A stretch of DNA of 28,769 bases from Bacillota bacterium. GTDB lineage: Bacteria > Bacillota > Clostridia > Acetivibrionales > DSM-1351. A program made the translations under genes and the position numbers. The stretch spans positions 1 through 28,769 of the forward strand of contig JAEVZU010000203.1 of NCBI GenBank assembly GCA_023392075.1, read 5' to 3'. Position 1 is the first letter of the stretch. Each line of letters starts with the position of its first letter. Of this stretch, positions 7,017 to 14,699 are shown piece by piece. The notes under the pieces were generated by a model. It was not told where the DNA came from. It made no database searches and worked only from the letters and a program-made list of their open reading frames with translations.

Positions 7017-7077
7017 TTTACTTTATTAAAGTTATGAAGTAAAATACCATATGTAAGTAATTTACCTTAGTAAATTA
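7017..7077. promoter_or_regulatory. Cluster of inverted TTTACTT-type sites upstream of the amino-acid ABC operon
   Basis: TTTACTT (7017-7023) and AAGTAAA (7037-7043) are inverted. They are followed by a perfect 8-bp palindrome TAATTTAC-CTTA-GTAAATTA at 7058-7077. Three related half-sites within 60 bases, inside the 302-base divergent intergenic region, suggest a regulator-binding region. No named regulator consensus is recognised. Confidence 0.35.
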
Positions 7078-7192
7078 TCTGAAGCTTATAGAGATAGACC
7101 ATGCAACAGTATGGCGCAAATCAAAAAATATGTCATTGAGGACAGAATATTGTACCGGTGTGGTCCGGTCAATTGTGAAGGGATGGATTATT

Positions 7193-8107
7193 TTGAAAAA
7201 GAGATCATTAAGTAAAGTTTTGGTATGTGTAATTGCAGCAGCATTTACATTTGCCGGATGCGGAGCAAATAATGGAGCAATATCGGAATCTACCGCATCC
7301 GCATCGTCAGCTGCCTCGTCATCAACTGCCGCTGCCGGTACATCCGCAGCAGCTACTGCCGCTGAATCAACCGAAGCCCCTGATTTATCATGGGACAAGG
7401 TCAAGGAAAAAGGCGAATTTGTCTTAGGCCTGGACGAAAGCTTCCCACCCATGGGCTTTAGAGATGAGAAGAATAATATTGTAGGTTACGATGTTGACCT
7501 GGCTCAGGAGGTTGCAAACAGACTGGGTGTTAAATTAAAACTCCAGCCGATCAACTGGGATACAAAGGAGCAGGAACTCAATACGGGTAATATAGATTGC
7601 ATATGGAATGGATTTACCATAACCAAGGAGAGAAAGGAAAACATACTTTTCTCCGATCCATATATGAATAATCAGCAGATTCTTTTAGTTTTAGCAGATT
7701 CCAAATACAAAACCCTGGCTGATTTGAAAGGCAAATCTGTCGCCCTGCAAGCCGCTTCCAGTGCTGCCGATGCTTTAAACGGCAAAGCAGACTTCAAGTC
7801 AACGCTTAAGGAAGTGGTGGAATTAAAGGATAACAACCTTTGTTTAATGGATTTGAAAACAGGCAATGTGGATGCTGTTGCAATGGATGAAATCGTTGCA
7901 AGGTATTATATTCAGATGAAGAGTGAAAAGTACAAGGTTCTCGATGAAGGACTTTCAGCGGAGCAATATGGTGTAGGTTTCAGAAAAGCTGATGTACAGC
8001 TCATGACAAAAGTAAACGATACATTGAAGGAAATGGCTAAAGACGGAAAGATGGCCGAAATATCAAACAAATGGTTTGGTAAGGATATTTCGACAATAGG
8101 AAAATAA
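7193..8107 (+). CDS. Polar amino-acid ABC transporter substrate-binding lipoprotein
   Basis: This is a solute receptor of the SBP_bac_3 family that binds an amino acid and delivers it to the permease encoded next. The lipobox is FAGC (Cys23), followed by a long Ala/Ser/Thr-rich linker (about residues 30-62), then the domain beginning GEFVLGLDESFPPMGFRDE and GYDVDLAQEVANRLGV, both hallmarks of the family. It also has DCIWNGFTITKERKENILFS. Length is 304 aa. I placed the start at the TTG at 7193 (MKKRSLSK) because GAAGGGATGG precedes it. The upstream ATG at 7130 would add a non-signal-like extension. The exact amino acid (cystine, glutamine, arginine or other) cannot be decided from sequence. 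Confidence 0.88.
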   Translation: MKKRSLSKVLVCVIAAAFTFAGCGANNGAISESTASASSAASSSTAAAGTSAAATAAESTEAPDLSWDKVKEKGEFVLGLDESFPPMGFRDEKNNIVGYDVDLAQEVANRLGVKLKLQPINWDTKEQELNTGNIDCIWNGFTITKERKENILFSDPYMNNQQILLVLADSKYKTLADLKGKSVALQAASSAADALNGKADFKSTLKEVVELKDNNLCLMDLKTGNVDAVAMDEIVARYYIQMKSEKYKVLDEGLSAEQYGVGFRKADVQLMTKVNDTLKEMAKDGKMAEISNKWFGKDISTIGK

Positions 8108-8145
8108 ATCCGGTTGTCCGAGTTTTGTTTAAACAATCAATTCAG

Positions 8146-8177
8146 GGCTGATACCGACAGGTATCAGCCTTAATTTT
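8146..8177 (+). terminator. Terminator/attenuator between SBP and permease genes
   Basis: GGCTGATACC-GACA-GGTATCAGCC is a perfect 10-bp stem followed by TTAATTTT. It lies 38 bases after the SBP stop and about 100 bases before the permease. Partial termination here would give more receptor than membrane subunits, a known pattern in amino-acid importer operons. Confidence 0.75.
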
Positions 8178-8274
8178 AGTGATTTCTATCTGGAAAGAAA
8201 TATTATGTAGATTATGATAAAATTATTTTATATAATTATGTACATGTATTGAGTTTTACGAGAGGAGATTTTCT

Positions 8275-8907
8275 GTGGATCTTATATTGCTGTTGGGCAA
8301 GGGGATGGTTGTAACCATTCAATTGTTTTTACTCACACTGATTTTTGCACTTCCGTTAGGTCTTATCGTATCCTTTGGGAGACGGTCAAGAAACTTTATT
8401 ATAAATGGTTTGACAGGAATTTACATTTCGATAATGAGAGGGACTCCGTTAATACTTCAGCTGGTTGCTGTATATTTTGGTCCCTATTATGTTTTTGGAG
8501 GAAAGATAGACAGGTTTGCCGCCGCTATCATAGCATTTTCCTTAAATTATGCCGCTTATTTTGCCGAAATATACAGGGGTGGCATAGAAGCTGTTCCAAA
8601 GGGTCAATATGAAGCAGGAGAAGTTTTAGGCTTTACAAAGGCACAGGTGTTTTTTAAAGTAATATTGCCTCAGGTCATCAAAAGAATACTTCCTGCCATA
8701 AGCAACGAAGTTATTACTCTTGTAAAGGATACGGCTCTGGTAACTATGATCGGGGTAGCTGAAATGTTCAGAGCCGCAAATAATGAGATGAGCAGGATTG
8801 CCTCAATTCAGCCTTTGTTTGTTGCCGGTGTGTTCTATTATATAATGAACCTTATTGTTGCGCAGGTATTCAAATTTGCCGAGAAAAAATTAAGCTACTA
8901 CAGATAA
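8275..8907 (+). CDS. Polar amino-acid ABC transporter permease
   Basis: This membrane channel subunit of the HisM/GlnP family has 210 aa with about five hydrophobic helices. Family motifs include MRGTPLILQL (residues about 58-67) and the EAA loop AVPKGQYEAGEVLGFTKAQV with VILPQVIKRILPAISNE. The start is a GTG at 8275 with AGAGGAG about nine bases upstream. It sits between the receptor and ATPase genes; a single permease gene implies a homodimeric channel. Confidence 0.9.
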   Translation: MDLILLLGKGMVVTIQLFLLTLIFALPLGLIVSFGRRSRNFIINGLTGIYISIMRGTPLILQLVAVYFGPYYVFGGKIDRFAAAIIAFSLNYAAYFAEIYRGGIEAVPKGQYEAGEVLGFTKAQVFFKVILPQVIKRILPAISNEVITLVKDTALVTMIGVAEMFRAANNEMSRIASIQPLFVAGVFYYIMNLIVAQVFKFAEKKLSYYR

Positions 8908-8932
8908 TACTGAAAGGATGTTTGTATAAACA

Positions 8933-9691
8933 ATGAAGATGATAGAGGCTTCAAATATTTATAAGAGTTTTGGCGGAAAAGCAGTGCTGTCAGGAATCTC
9001 GCTGGAAGTAAACAAGGGAGAGGTGGTAGCTGTAATAGGTCCTTCTGGATCGGGCAAAAGTACGCTTCTCAGGTGTATCAATCTTTTGGAGAGGATAGAC
9101 AGGGGACAGATAGCCGTTGAAGACGAGGTAATGGTCAGAACCAACAGTCATGGGAAAGCAGATTATGCCGACAGGAAGAAGCTGCGGGCAATAAGGCTGA
9201 AGCTCGGTCTGGTATTTCAGAACTTTAACCTTTTCCCTCATTTTAATGTCCTGAAGAACATAACGGAAGCTCCTGAGAGTGTGGCGGGTATCGGCAGGGA
9301 TGAAGCGAGGAAGACGGCCATACAGCTTTTGGAGAAAATGGGGCTGGAGGACAAGGCCGGCGCGTATCCCTTTGAGCTGTCGGGAGGACAGAGCCAGCGT
9401 GTAGCCATAGCAAGAGCTCTTGCGTTAAAGCCGGATGTCCTGTTTTTCGACGAGCCGACCTCAGCACTTGACCCTGAACTTACCATGGAGGTAATGAAGG
9501 TTATCAGAAAGCTTGCAGAAGAACATATGACCATGGTTGTCGTTACTCATGAGATGGGTTTTGCCAGGGAAGTAGCCGACAGAGTCATATTTATGGATAA
9601 TGGAGTTATTGTGGAGGAAGGTTCGCCGGAAGAATTGTTCACAAATCCAAAAAACGAGAGAACCAGGATGTTCGTCAAGGGCTTCAATTAA
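8933..9691 (+). CDS. Polar amino-acid ABC transporter ATP-binding protein
   Basis: This is the GlnQ/HisP-type ATPase that powers the importer. Walker A is GPSGSGKST (residues 36-44), the signature is LSGGQSQRVAIARAL, Walker B is VLFFDEPTSALDPE, the H-loop is VTHEMGFA, and the C-terminal VEEGSPEELFTNPKNERTR is typical of this subgroup. Length is 252 aa. The ATG at 8933 is 25 bases after the permease stop; GAAAGGATG lies rather far upstream (about 15 bases), so translation may be modest. Last gene of the operon, followed by a large hairpin at 9806-9875. Confidence 0.92.
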   Translation: MKMIEASNIYKSFGGKAVLSGISLEVNKGEVVAVIGPSGSGKSTLLRCINLLERIDRGQIAVEDEVMVRTNSHGKADYADRKKLRAIRLKLGLVFQNFNLFPHFNVLKNITEAPESVAGIGRDEARKTAIQLLEKMGLEDKAGAYPFELSGGQSQRVAIARALALKPDVLFFDEPTSALDPELTMEVMKVIRKLAEEHMTMVVVTHEMGFAREVADRVIFMDNGVIVEEGSPEELFTNPKNERTRMFVKGFN

Positions 9692-9805
9692 CAAGTGGTC
9701 TGTAACCTTTAAAAAAGTATATTTGTCCGCATGGGAAGTTTTTACAGAACAAGGCGGAATAATGAATTTATTATAAATTCAACTGAATAATTATAAGAAA
9801 AAACT

Positions 9806-9875
9806 AAAAGGCATATGGCCTGGAACTATGATTGGAATCAGCCAGACAGAAGGGTTCCAGGCCATGTGCCTTTTT
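9806..9875. terminator. Large hairpin terminator after the amino-acid operon
   Basis: The left arm AAAAGGCATATGGCCTGGAAC (9806-9826) pairs with GTTCCAGGCCATGTGCC (9854-9870) plus TTTTT. The stem is about 20 bp with one mismatch (A·G type) and a 27-base loop. The U-run follows on the plus strand and an A-run precedes it, so it could terminate in both directions. Confidence 0.75.
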
Positions 9876-9935
9876 GCTGCGTTCATAATGCATAAAATGT
9901 ATAAAAAGTGTGGTGTATTTTGTGCTTTGTAATTA

Positions 9936-9964
9936 TTGACATTATTTTTAGAATGTGATACTTT
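9936..9964 (+). promoter_or_regulatory. Sigma-A promoter of the XRE-cupin/potABCD operon
   Basis: A consensus -35 TTGACA (9936-9941), a 17-base spacer and a -10-like TACTTT (9959-9964). The predicted start near 9970 falls right at the first operator-like palindrome, about 95 bases before the XRE gene. Confidence 0.7.
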
Positions 9965-9969
9965 ATTTC

Positions 9970-10047
9970 TTGGTTTACCAAGAGTAAACAAAAAGTTTAC
10001 TTTACCCAAACATAAATAAGGTTTGTAATATTAAACCAAAAGTTTAC
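9970..10047. promoter_or_regulatory. Palindromic operator-like sites upstream of the polyamine regulator
   Basis: Three symmetric sites lie between the promoter and the XRE-cupin start. TTGGT-TT-ACCAA is at 9970-9981. AGTAAAC-AAAAA-GTTTACT is at 9983-10001. TTAAAC-CAAAA-GTTTAC is at 10031-10047. The last two share an identical 6-5-6 layout with A-rich spacers, the usual look of a homodimeric HTH operator. They probably bind the regulator encoded immediately downstream (autoregulation). Confidence 0.6.
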
Positions 10048-10066
10048 AAATATAAAGAGGTATTAA

Positions 10067-10606
10067 ATGAATATTGGTGAGAAGATAAAACAGCTGCGTA
10101 TCAAAAATGGGCTGACCCAGGAAGAACTGGCCAACCGGTGTGAACTTTCGAAGGGGTTTATATCGCAGCTTGAGAGAAATTTGACGTCGCCTTCCATAGC
10201 AACACTTATGGATATACTCGAATCCCTGGGAACCAATTTAAAAGACTTCTTCAATGAATCGGTAAACGAAAAAGTTGTGTTTAAAAAAGATGATGTTTTT
10301 GTAAAGGAAGACAAGGATTCAGGTTTCGAAATACGATGGCTTGTTTCCAATGCCCAAAAGAATATGATGGAACCCATACTTATTACTTTGTCGCCCTCCG
10401 GGAATTCGGAAATTGACAATCCTCACGAAGGCGAAGAATTCGGCTATGTGGTCGGAGGCATGATAACAGTATGTTTGGGGACACAGAAATTCAAGGTTAA
10501 AAAAGGTGAGAGCTTTTATTTTAAGCCCAGTGCACCTCACAATATTGCAAATGCAGGTAAGAGCGATGCGGTGGTATTATGGGTTTCATCTCCGCCGAAT
10601 TTTTAA
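10067..10606 (+). CDS. XRE-cupin transcriptional regulator (PuuR/polyamine-type)
   Basis: This DNA-binding regulator has an N-terminal HTH_3 domain (residues about 5-60: IKQLRIKNGLTQEELANRC, then LSKGFISQLERN) and a C-terminal cupin_2 domain (about 105-177: HEGEEFGYVVGGM and FKPSAPHNIAN). Length is 179 aa, normal for the family. The start ATG follows AAAGAGG. XRE-cupin proteins are often encoded beside the genes they control; here potA follows after 33 bases, so it very likely controls polyamine uptake with itself in the operon. The cupin presumably senses a polyamine or related small molecule (inference). Confidence 0.88.
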   Translation: MNIGEKIKQLRIKNGLTQEELANRCELSKGFISQLERNLTSPSIATLMDILESLGTNLKDFFNESVNEKVVFKKDDVFVKEDKDSGFEIRWLVSNAQKNMMEPILITLSPSGNSEIDNPHEGEEFGYVVGGMITVCLGTQKFKVKKGESFYFKPSAPHNIANAGKSDAVVLWVSSPPNF

Positions 10607-10639
10607 GAGTTGATTATATAAGGAACTTGGGGGAAGGGT

Positions 10640-11695
10640 ATGAACGAGAGTCAGCCAATTATTTTGTTAAAGGATATCAGAAAGAGTTTCGGACAAACAG
10701 AGATTCTGAACAATATCAATTTATACGTGCTAAAAAATGAATTTGTTACGCTGTTGGGTCCCAGCGGCTGCGGAAAAACTACAACCCTGAGAATAATCGG
10801 AGGCTTTGAGACTCCAGACAGCGGTGATGTATTCTTTGAAGGCAGGCGTATAAACAATGTACCTCCCTATCAGAGAAAGGTAAATACTGTCTTTCAGAAG
10901 TATGCATTGTTTCCTCATATGAATGTATACGATAACATAGCATTTGGTCTTAAAATAAAGAAGATGGACAAGGCGGTTATCGGCAAAAAAGTAGATGAGA
11001 TGCTTGAAATGGTTAATCTTCAAGGTTTTCAAAAGAGATCGGTAGAATCCCTGTCAGGAGGACAGCAGCAGAGAGTGGCAATTGCCAGAGCACTTGTTAA
11101 CCAGCCCGAGGTGCTTTTGCTGGATGAGCCTCTGGGAGCGCTCGACCTGAAGCTTAGAAAGGAAATGCAGCTGGAGCTTAAAAACATACACAAAAAAACC
11201 GGAATAACCTTTGTTTATGTTACACATGACCAGGAAGAGGCCTTGACCATGTCGGATACCATAGTTGTCATGAACAAGGGAAAAATCCAGCAGATAGGTA
11301 CACCCCAGATGATATACAACGAACCTAAGAATGCTTTTGTAGCTGATTTTATAGGGGAGAGCAACATCATAAAGGGCAGGATGATTAAGGATTACTCCGT
11401 TGAGTTTGCCGGTCATGTTTTTGAATGTCTGGACAAGGGGTTTGAACTTAACGAGGACATTGACGTGGTTGTCAGGCCTGAAGATATAAAGCTTGTGGGT
11501 GTGGAAAATGCAATGATATCAGGAACGGTAAAATCAGTTACCTTCAAAGGTGTTCATTTTGAAATGCTGGTGGAGGGACAGGGGGGCGGCACCTGGACGC
11601 TGCACAATACCGAAATGGCCCAGGTTGGAACTACCATTGGCATGTCTCTCAATCCCAATGATATTCACATAATGAAAAGGACGGGAAGTGTATGA
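10640..11695 (+). CDS. potA: Spermidine/putrescine ABC transporter ATP-binding protein
   Basis: This is the ATPase of the polyamine importer. Walker A is GPSGCGKTT (residues 40-48), Q-loop NTVFQKYALFPHMNVYDN, signature LSGGQQQRVAIARAL, Walker B VLLLDEPLGALDLKLR, and H-loop VTHDQEEAL. The C-terminal third (about 240-345) is a TOBE_2 regulatory domain with VVRPEDIKL. Length is 351 aa, typical for PotA. A strong GGGGGAAGGG site precedes the ATG. The stop overlaps the potB start as ATGA, indicating translational coupling. Confidence 0.94.
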   Translation: MNESQPIILLKDIRKSFGQTEILNNINLYVLKNEFVTLLGPSGCGKTTTLRIIGGFETPDSGDVFFEGRRINNVPPYQRKVNTVFQKYALFPHMNVYDNIAFGLKIKKMDKAVIGKKVDEMLEMVNLQGFQKRSVESLSGGQQQRVAIARALVNQPEVLLLDEPLGALDLKLRKEMQLELKNIHKKTGITFVYVTHDQEEALTMSDTIVVMNKGKIQQIGTPQMIYNEPKNAFVADFIGESNIIKGRMIKDYSVEFAGHVFECLDKGFELNEDIDVVVRPEDIKLVGVENAMISGTVKSVTFKGVHFEMLVEGQGGGTWTLHNTEMAQVGTTIGMSLNPNDIHIMKRTGSV

Positions 11696-12519
11696 ACAGA
11701 AAGTGGGTTTCCTATCCATACCTGATATGGATGGTTATTTTTATAGTTATTCCTTCATTCCTGATCCTTTTCTATGCTTTTACTACCAGGGATGGGCAGG
11801 GAATAAGGTTTACTCTGGACAACTTTTACAAGTTCTGTGAGCCAGTATATATTTCGGTGCTGCTAAAATCCCTTGGATTGGCTTTATTCAGCACTTTTGT
11901 GTGTCTTATAGTGGGTTATCCGGTTGCCATGATCCTTGCCAGCAGGCAGTTCAGCAAAAGTGCGACTCTGTCCATGCTGTTTATAATTCCAATGTGGATG
12001 AATTTTTTGCTCAGAACGTATTCGTGGCTTACCCTGCTCGAAAAGAACGGAATAATAAATTCGATTTTGTCCTTCTTTAACCTGCCGAAGATAGATATTT
12101 TGTATACCGATGCAGCGGTAGTACTCGGTATGGTTTACAACTTTCTGCCCTTTATGATACTGCCTATTTATACCGTACTTATGAAAATTGACGACAAGCT
12201 GGTTGAAGCAGCACAGGATCTGGGGGGGAACAATTTAACGGTTTTCAGAAGAATTACCCTGCCTCTGAGTATACCCGGAGTTATGTCGGGAATAACAATG
12301 GTATTCATGCCGGCCGTAACCACCTTCGTTATTTCAAAATTGCTGGGCGGCGGGCAATATACTCTCATAGGCAATTTCATTGAAAGGCAGTTTATTCAGC
12401 TGAGTGACTGGAATTTCGGATCGGCCATTTCAATGATAATGATGATTTTCATACTTATAAGTATTTGGATTATGTCCAGGTTTGATGAGGACAAGGGAGG
12501 AGGAGCTGCACTTTGGTAA
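11692..12519 (+). CDS. potB: Spermidine/putrescine ABC transporter permease PotB
   Basis: This is one half of the membrane channel. The 275-aa protein has about six TM helices. The first helix carries PYLIWMVIFIVIPSFLILFY, typical of PotB/PotH. The EAA loop reads VEAAQDLGGNNLTVFRRITLPLSIPGV. Its ATG overlaps the potA stop by four bases and its own end overlaps potC by seven bases, so the operon is tightly coupled. Confidence 0.93.
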   Translation: MNRKWVSYPYLIWMVIFIVIPSFLILFYAFTTRDGQGIRFTLDNFYKFCEPVYISVLLKSLGLALFSTFVCLIVGYPVAMILASRQFSKSATLSMLFIIPMWMNFLLRTYSWLTLLEKNGIINSILSFFNLPKIDILYTDAAVVLGMVYNFLPFMILPIYTVLMKIDDKLVEAAQDLGGNNLTVFRRITLPLSIPGVMSGITMVFMPAVTTFVISKLLGGGQYTLIGNFIERQFIQLSDWNFGSAISMIMMIFILISIWIMSRFDEDKGGGAALW

Positions 12520-13319
12520 AAAAAATTATTATGAAGTCCTATCTTGGACTGATTTTACTGTTTATGTATCTCCCCATAGTTGTACTCATTGTTTTCTCAT
12601 TCAATAAGTCAAAATCCCGCGGAAACTGGTCGGGCTTTACCTTGAACTGGTACAGAGAACTTTTTGAGAATTCCCAGATCATGGATTCCCTGTATAATAC
12701 ACTGATGCTGGCTTTGATTTCCTCAATAGCAGCCGTAATTATAGGTACTTTTGCCGCCATCGGTATTCATAATATGAAAAAGTTTAAAAAATCAGTGGTT
12801 ATGAATCTGACTTATCTGCCTGTTCTGAATCCTGACATTGTTACAGGTGTATCACTGATGATAATGTTTGTTTTCATCGGTTCACTGATAGGTTTGAAGC
12901 TGGGGTTTCTGACCATGCTGCTGGCTCATATCACCTTTAACATACCTTATGTCATATTATCGGTGCTGCCGAAACTGAAGCAGATGAACAAGCATATGTA
13001 TGAGGCCGCCCTGGACCTGGGAGCAACATCCATGTATGCACTCAGAAAGGTAATAATACCCGAGATAATGCCGGGAATTATTTCAGGCTTCCTTATGGCA
13101 TTTACCCTGTCCATAGATGATTTTGTTATCAGCTATTTCACGTCGGGCTCCGGGGTGTCGAACCTGTCCATAACCATATATTCAATGGCCAGAACAGGTG
13201 TAAAGCCTACCATAAATGCCCTGTCCACCTTGATGTTTGTAAGTGTATTGTTGCTATTGATTTTGATTAATATCCGTTCTTCACGTGAGGAGAAAAAGAA
13301 AAGGCAGTATGATGCCTGA
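12513..13319 (+). CDS. potC: Spermidine/putrescine ABC transporter permease PotC
   Basis: This is the second half of the channel, with 268 aa and about six TM helices. The N-terminal YLPIVVLIVFSFNKSK is typical of PotC/PotI, and the EAA loop reads YEAALDLGATSMYALRKVII. The start is TTG at 12513, with GGGAGGAGG 9-10 bases upstream and an overlap with the potB end. An alternative ATG at 12531 has no better ribosome site. Confidence 0.92.
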   Translation: MVKKIIMKSYLGLILLFMYLPIVVLIVFSFNKSKSRGNWSGFTLNWYRELFENSQIMDSLYNTLMLALISSIAAVIIGTFAAIGIHNMKKFKKSVVMNLTYLPVLNPDIVTGVSLMIMFVFIGSLIGLKLGFLTMLLAHITFNIPYVILSVLPKLKQMNKHMYEAALDLGATSMYALRKVIIPEIMPGIISGFLMAFTLSIDDFVISYFTSGSGVSNLSITIYSMARTGVKPTINALSTLMFVSVLLLLILINIRSSREEKKKRQYDA

Positions 13320-13351
13320 CATTAATTTAATTGTTGGAGGTTGCTAATAAG

Positions 13352-14425
13352 ATGAAAAGATTTTTATCCAAATTACTGGTTCTGGCAGTCGTACTGTCAA
13401 CAGCAGCACTTGCAGGCTGCGGAACAGCCGGTTCTACAGCAGAGGGTTCAGGTAATAAGGTAACTCTCAAGGTTTACAACTGGGGTGACTATATAGGTGA
13501 AGACGTAATAGAAAAGTTTGAGAAGCAATATAACATAAATGTTGTATATGATACCTTCTCGGATAATGAGGTAATGCATACAAAGCTCAAATCAGGCGGT
13601 GCTGATTATGATGTTGCCATCCCATCGGATTATATGATAAAGCGCATGATTGATGAGGGTATGGTTAAAAAGCTTGATTTTAATAATATTCCCAATTACA
13701 AGTATATTGACGAAAAATTCCGGAATCTTGGTTTCGATCCGAAAGATGAATATTCCATACCTTATATGTGGGGAACCGTAGGTATTATATACAATAAAAC
13801 CATGGTAACCGACAAGGTGGACAGCTGGAATATACTCTGGAATGACAAGTATAAAAAGCAGGTATTTATGCTGGACAGCCAGAGAGATTCCATAGGGATC
13901 ACCCTTAAAAAACTCGGGTATTCGCTGAACACCAAAAAGATGGAGGAATTGGACAAGGCAAAGGAAGAGCTTATAAGGCAAAAACAGTTGGGTGTTGTTC
14001 AATCCTATGTGGGAGATGAAGTCAAGGATAAGATGATTATGGGCGAAGCCGCCTTTGCAGTAGTATGGTCAGGGGATGCGGTATTTATGAAGCGTGAAAA
14101 CCCTGATCTGGAATATGTAATACCAAAAGAAGGCAGCAACCTTTGGGTTGATTCAATGGTAGTCCTGAACAGCACCAAACACCAGAAGGAAGCAGAGCAG
14201 TTTATAAACTTTATGTGTGAAACCGATATCGCCTTTGAAAATGCGGATTATATCGGTTATTCCACCCCTCATACCGAGGCCAGGAAGAAAATGTCTCCCG
14301 ACCTTCTTAATGACATTGCTGCATATCCAACCGACGATCAGACGAAGAACTGCGAGGTGTTCGAAGATCTTGCCGATTCCATAAAGGAATACGACAGGAT
14401 CTGGACAGAAATTTCAGCAGAGTAA
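13352..14425 (+). CDS. potD: Spermidine/putrescine-binding lipoprotein PotD
   Basis: This is the extracytoplasmic polyamine receptor. A signal peptide ends in the lipobox LAGC (Cys23). The mature protein begins with LKVYNWGDYIGEDVIEKFEK, the hallmark of PotD/PotF, and contains YDVAIPSDYMIKRM and YMWGTVGIIYNK. Length is 357 aa with the ATG at 13352, chosen because TTGGAGG lies 11 bases upstream. An in-frame TTG at 13331 would precede that site. It is the last gene of the operon, with a terminator at 14446-14489. Confidence 0.94.
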   Translation: MKRFLSKLLVLAVVLSTAALAGCGTAGSTAEGSGNKVTLKVYNWGDYIGEDVIEKFEKQYNINVVYDTFSDNEVMHTKLKSGGADYDVAIPSDYMIKRMIDEGMVKKLDFNNIPNYKYIDEKFRNLGFDPKDEYSIPYMWGTVGIIYNKTMVTDKVDSWNILWNDKYKKQVFMLDSQRDSIGITLKKLGYSLNTKKMEELDKAKEELIRQKQLGVVQSYVGDEVKDKMIMGEAAFAVVWSGDAVFMKRENPDLEYVIPKEGSNLWVDSMVVLNSTKHQKEAEQFINFMCETDIAFENADYIGYSTPHTEARKKMSPDLLNDIAAYPTDDQTKNCEVFEDLADSIKEYDRIWTEISAE

Positions 14426-14445
14426 AAATAGAACGATGGCAGATT

Positions 14446-14489
14446 AAAAAAGGATGTACCGGATTAAAATATCCGGTGCATCCTTTTTT
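14446..14489 (+). terminator. Terminator of the potABCD operon
   Basis: AAAAAGGATGTACCGGAT pairs with ATCCGGTGCATCCTTTTT around a short AT loop, and a U-run follows. It starts about 20 bases after the potD stop. Confidence 0.88.
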
Positions 14490-14699
14490 ATCCCTTCACC
14501 ATATTCAAGGCAGTACCAGAGCATAAGTAAAAGATGTCTCAAAAATCTCACAAAATATCTTATTCATCCGGCATTAGTACATATGAAGTAATTTCCGGCA
14601 ATGCTAGAATTTAAATTAACCGAGTTGCTAAAATTTCTTATATCACTGTTCAGACTCATATTTAGTAACTGTAAATCTTTTTAAAAGGAGACCTGAATT

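Larger units (their letters stand above)
9692..10066. other. Intergenic region between the amino-acid and polyamine operons
   Basis: No gene is seen in these 375 bases. They hold a bidirectional-looking terminator (9806-9875), a sigma-A promoter (9936-9964), and palindromic operator-like sites (9970-10047), each listed separately. Confidence 0.7.

Noticed and set aside
7080..7192. Possible T-box or riboswitch before the amino-acid receptor (ACCGG-TGTGGT-CCGGT hairpin)
   Set aside because: The conserved T-box AGGGTGGNACCGCG sequence and the usual stem I elements are absent; only one short stem is seen.
7075..7452. Open reading frame on the minus strand opposite the amino-acid receptor gene
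   Set aside because: It is antisense to the receptor's signal peptide and Ala/Ser-rich linker, has a low-complexity Ala/Asp-rich translation and no family resemblance; it arises from codon bias of the true gene.
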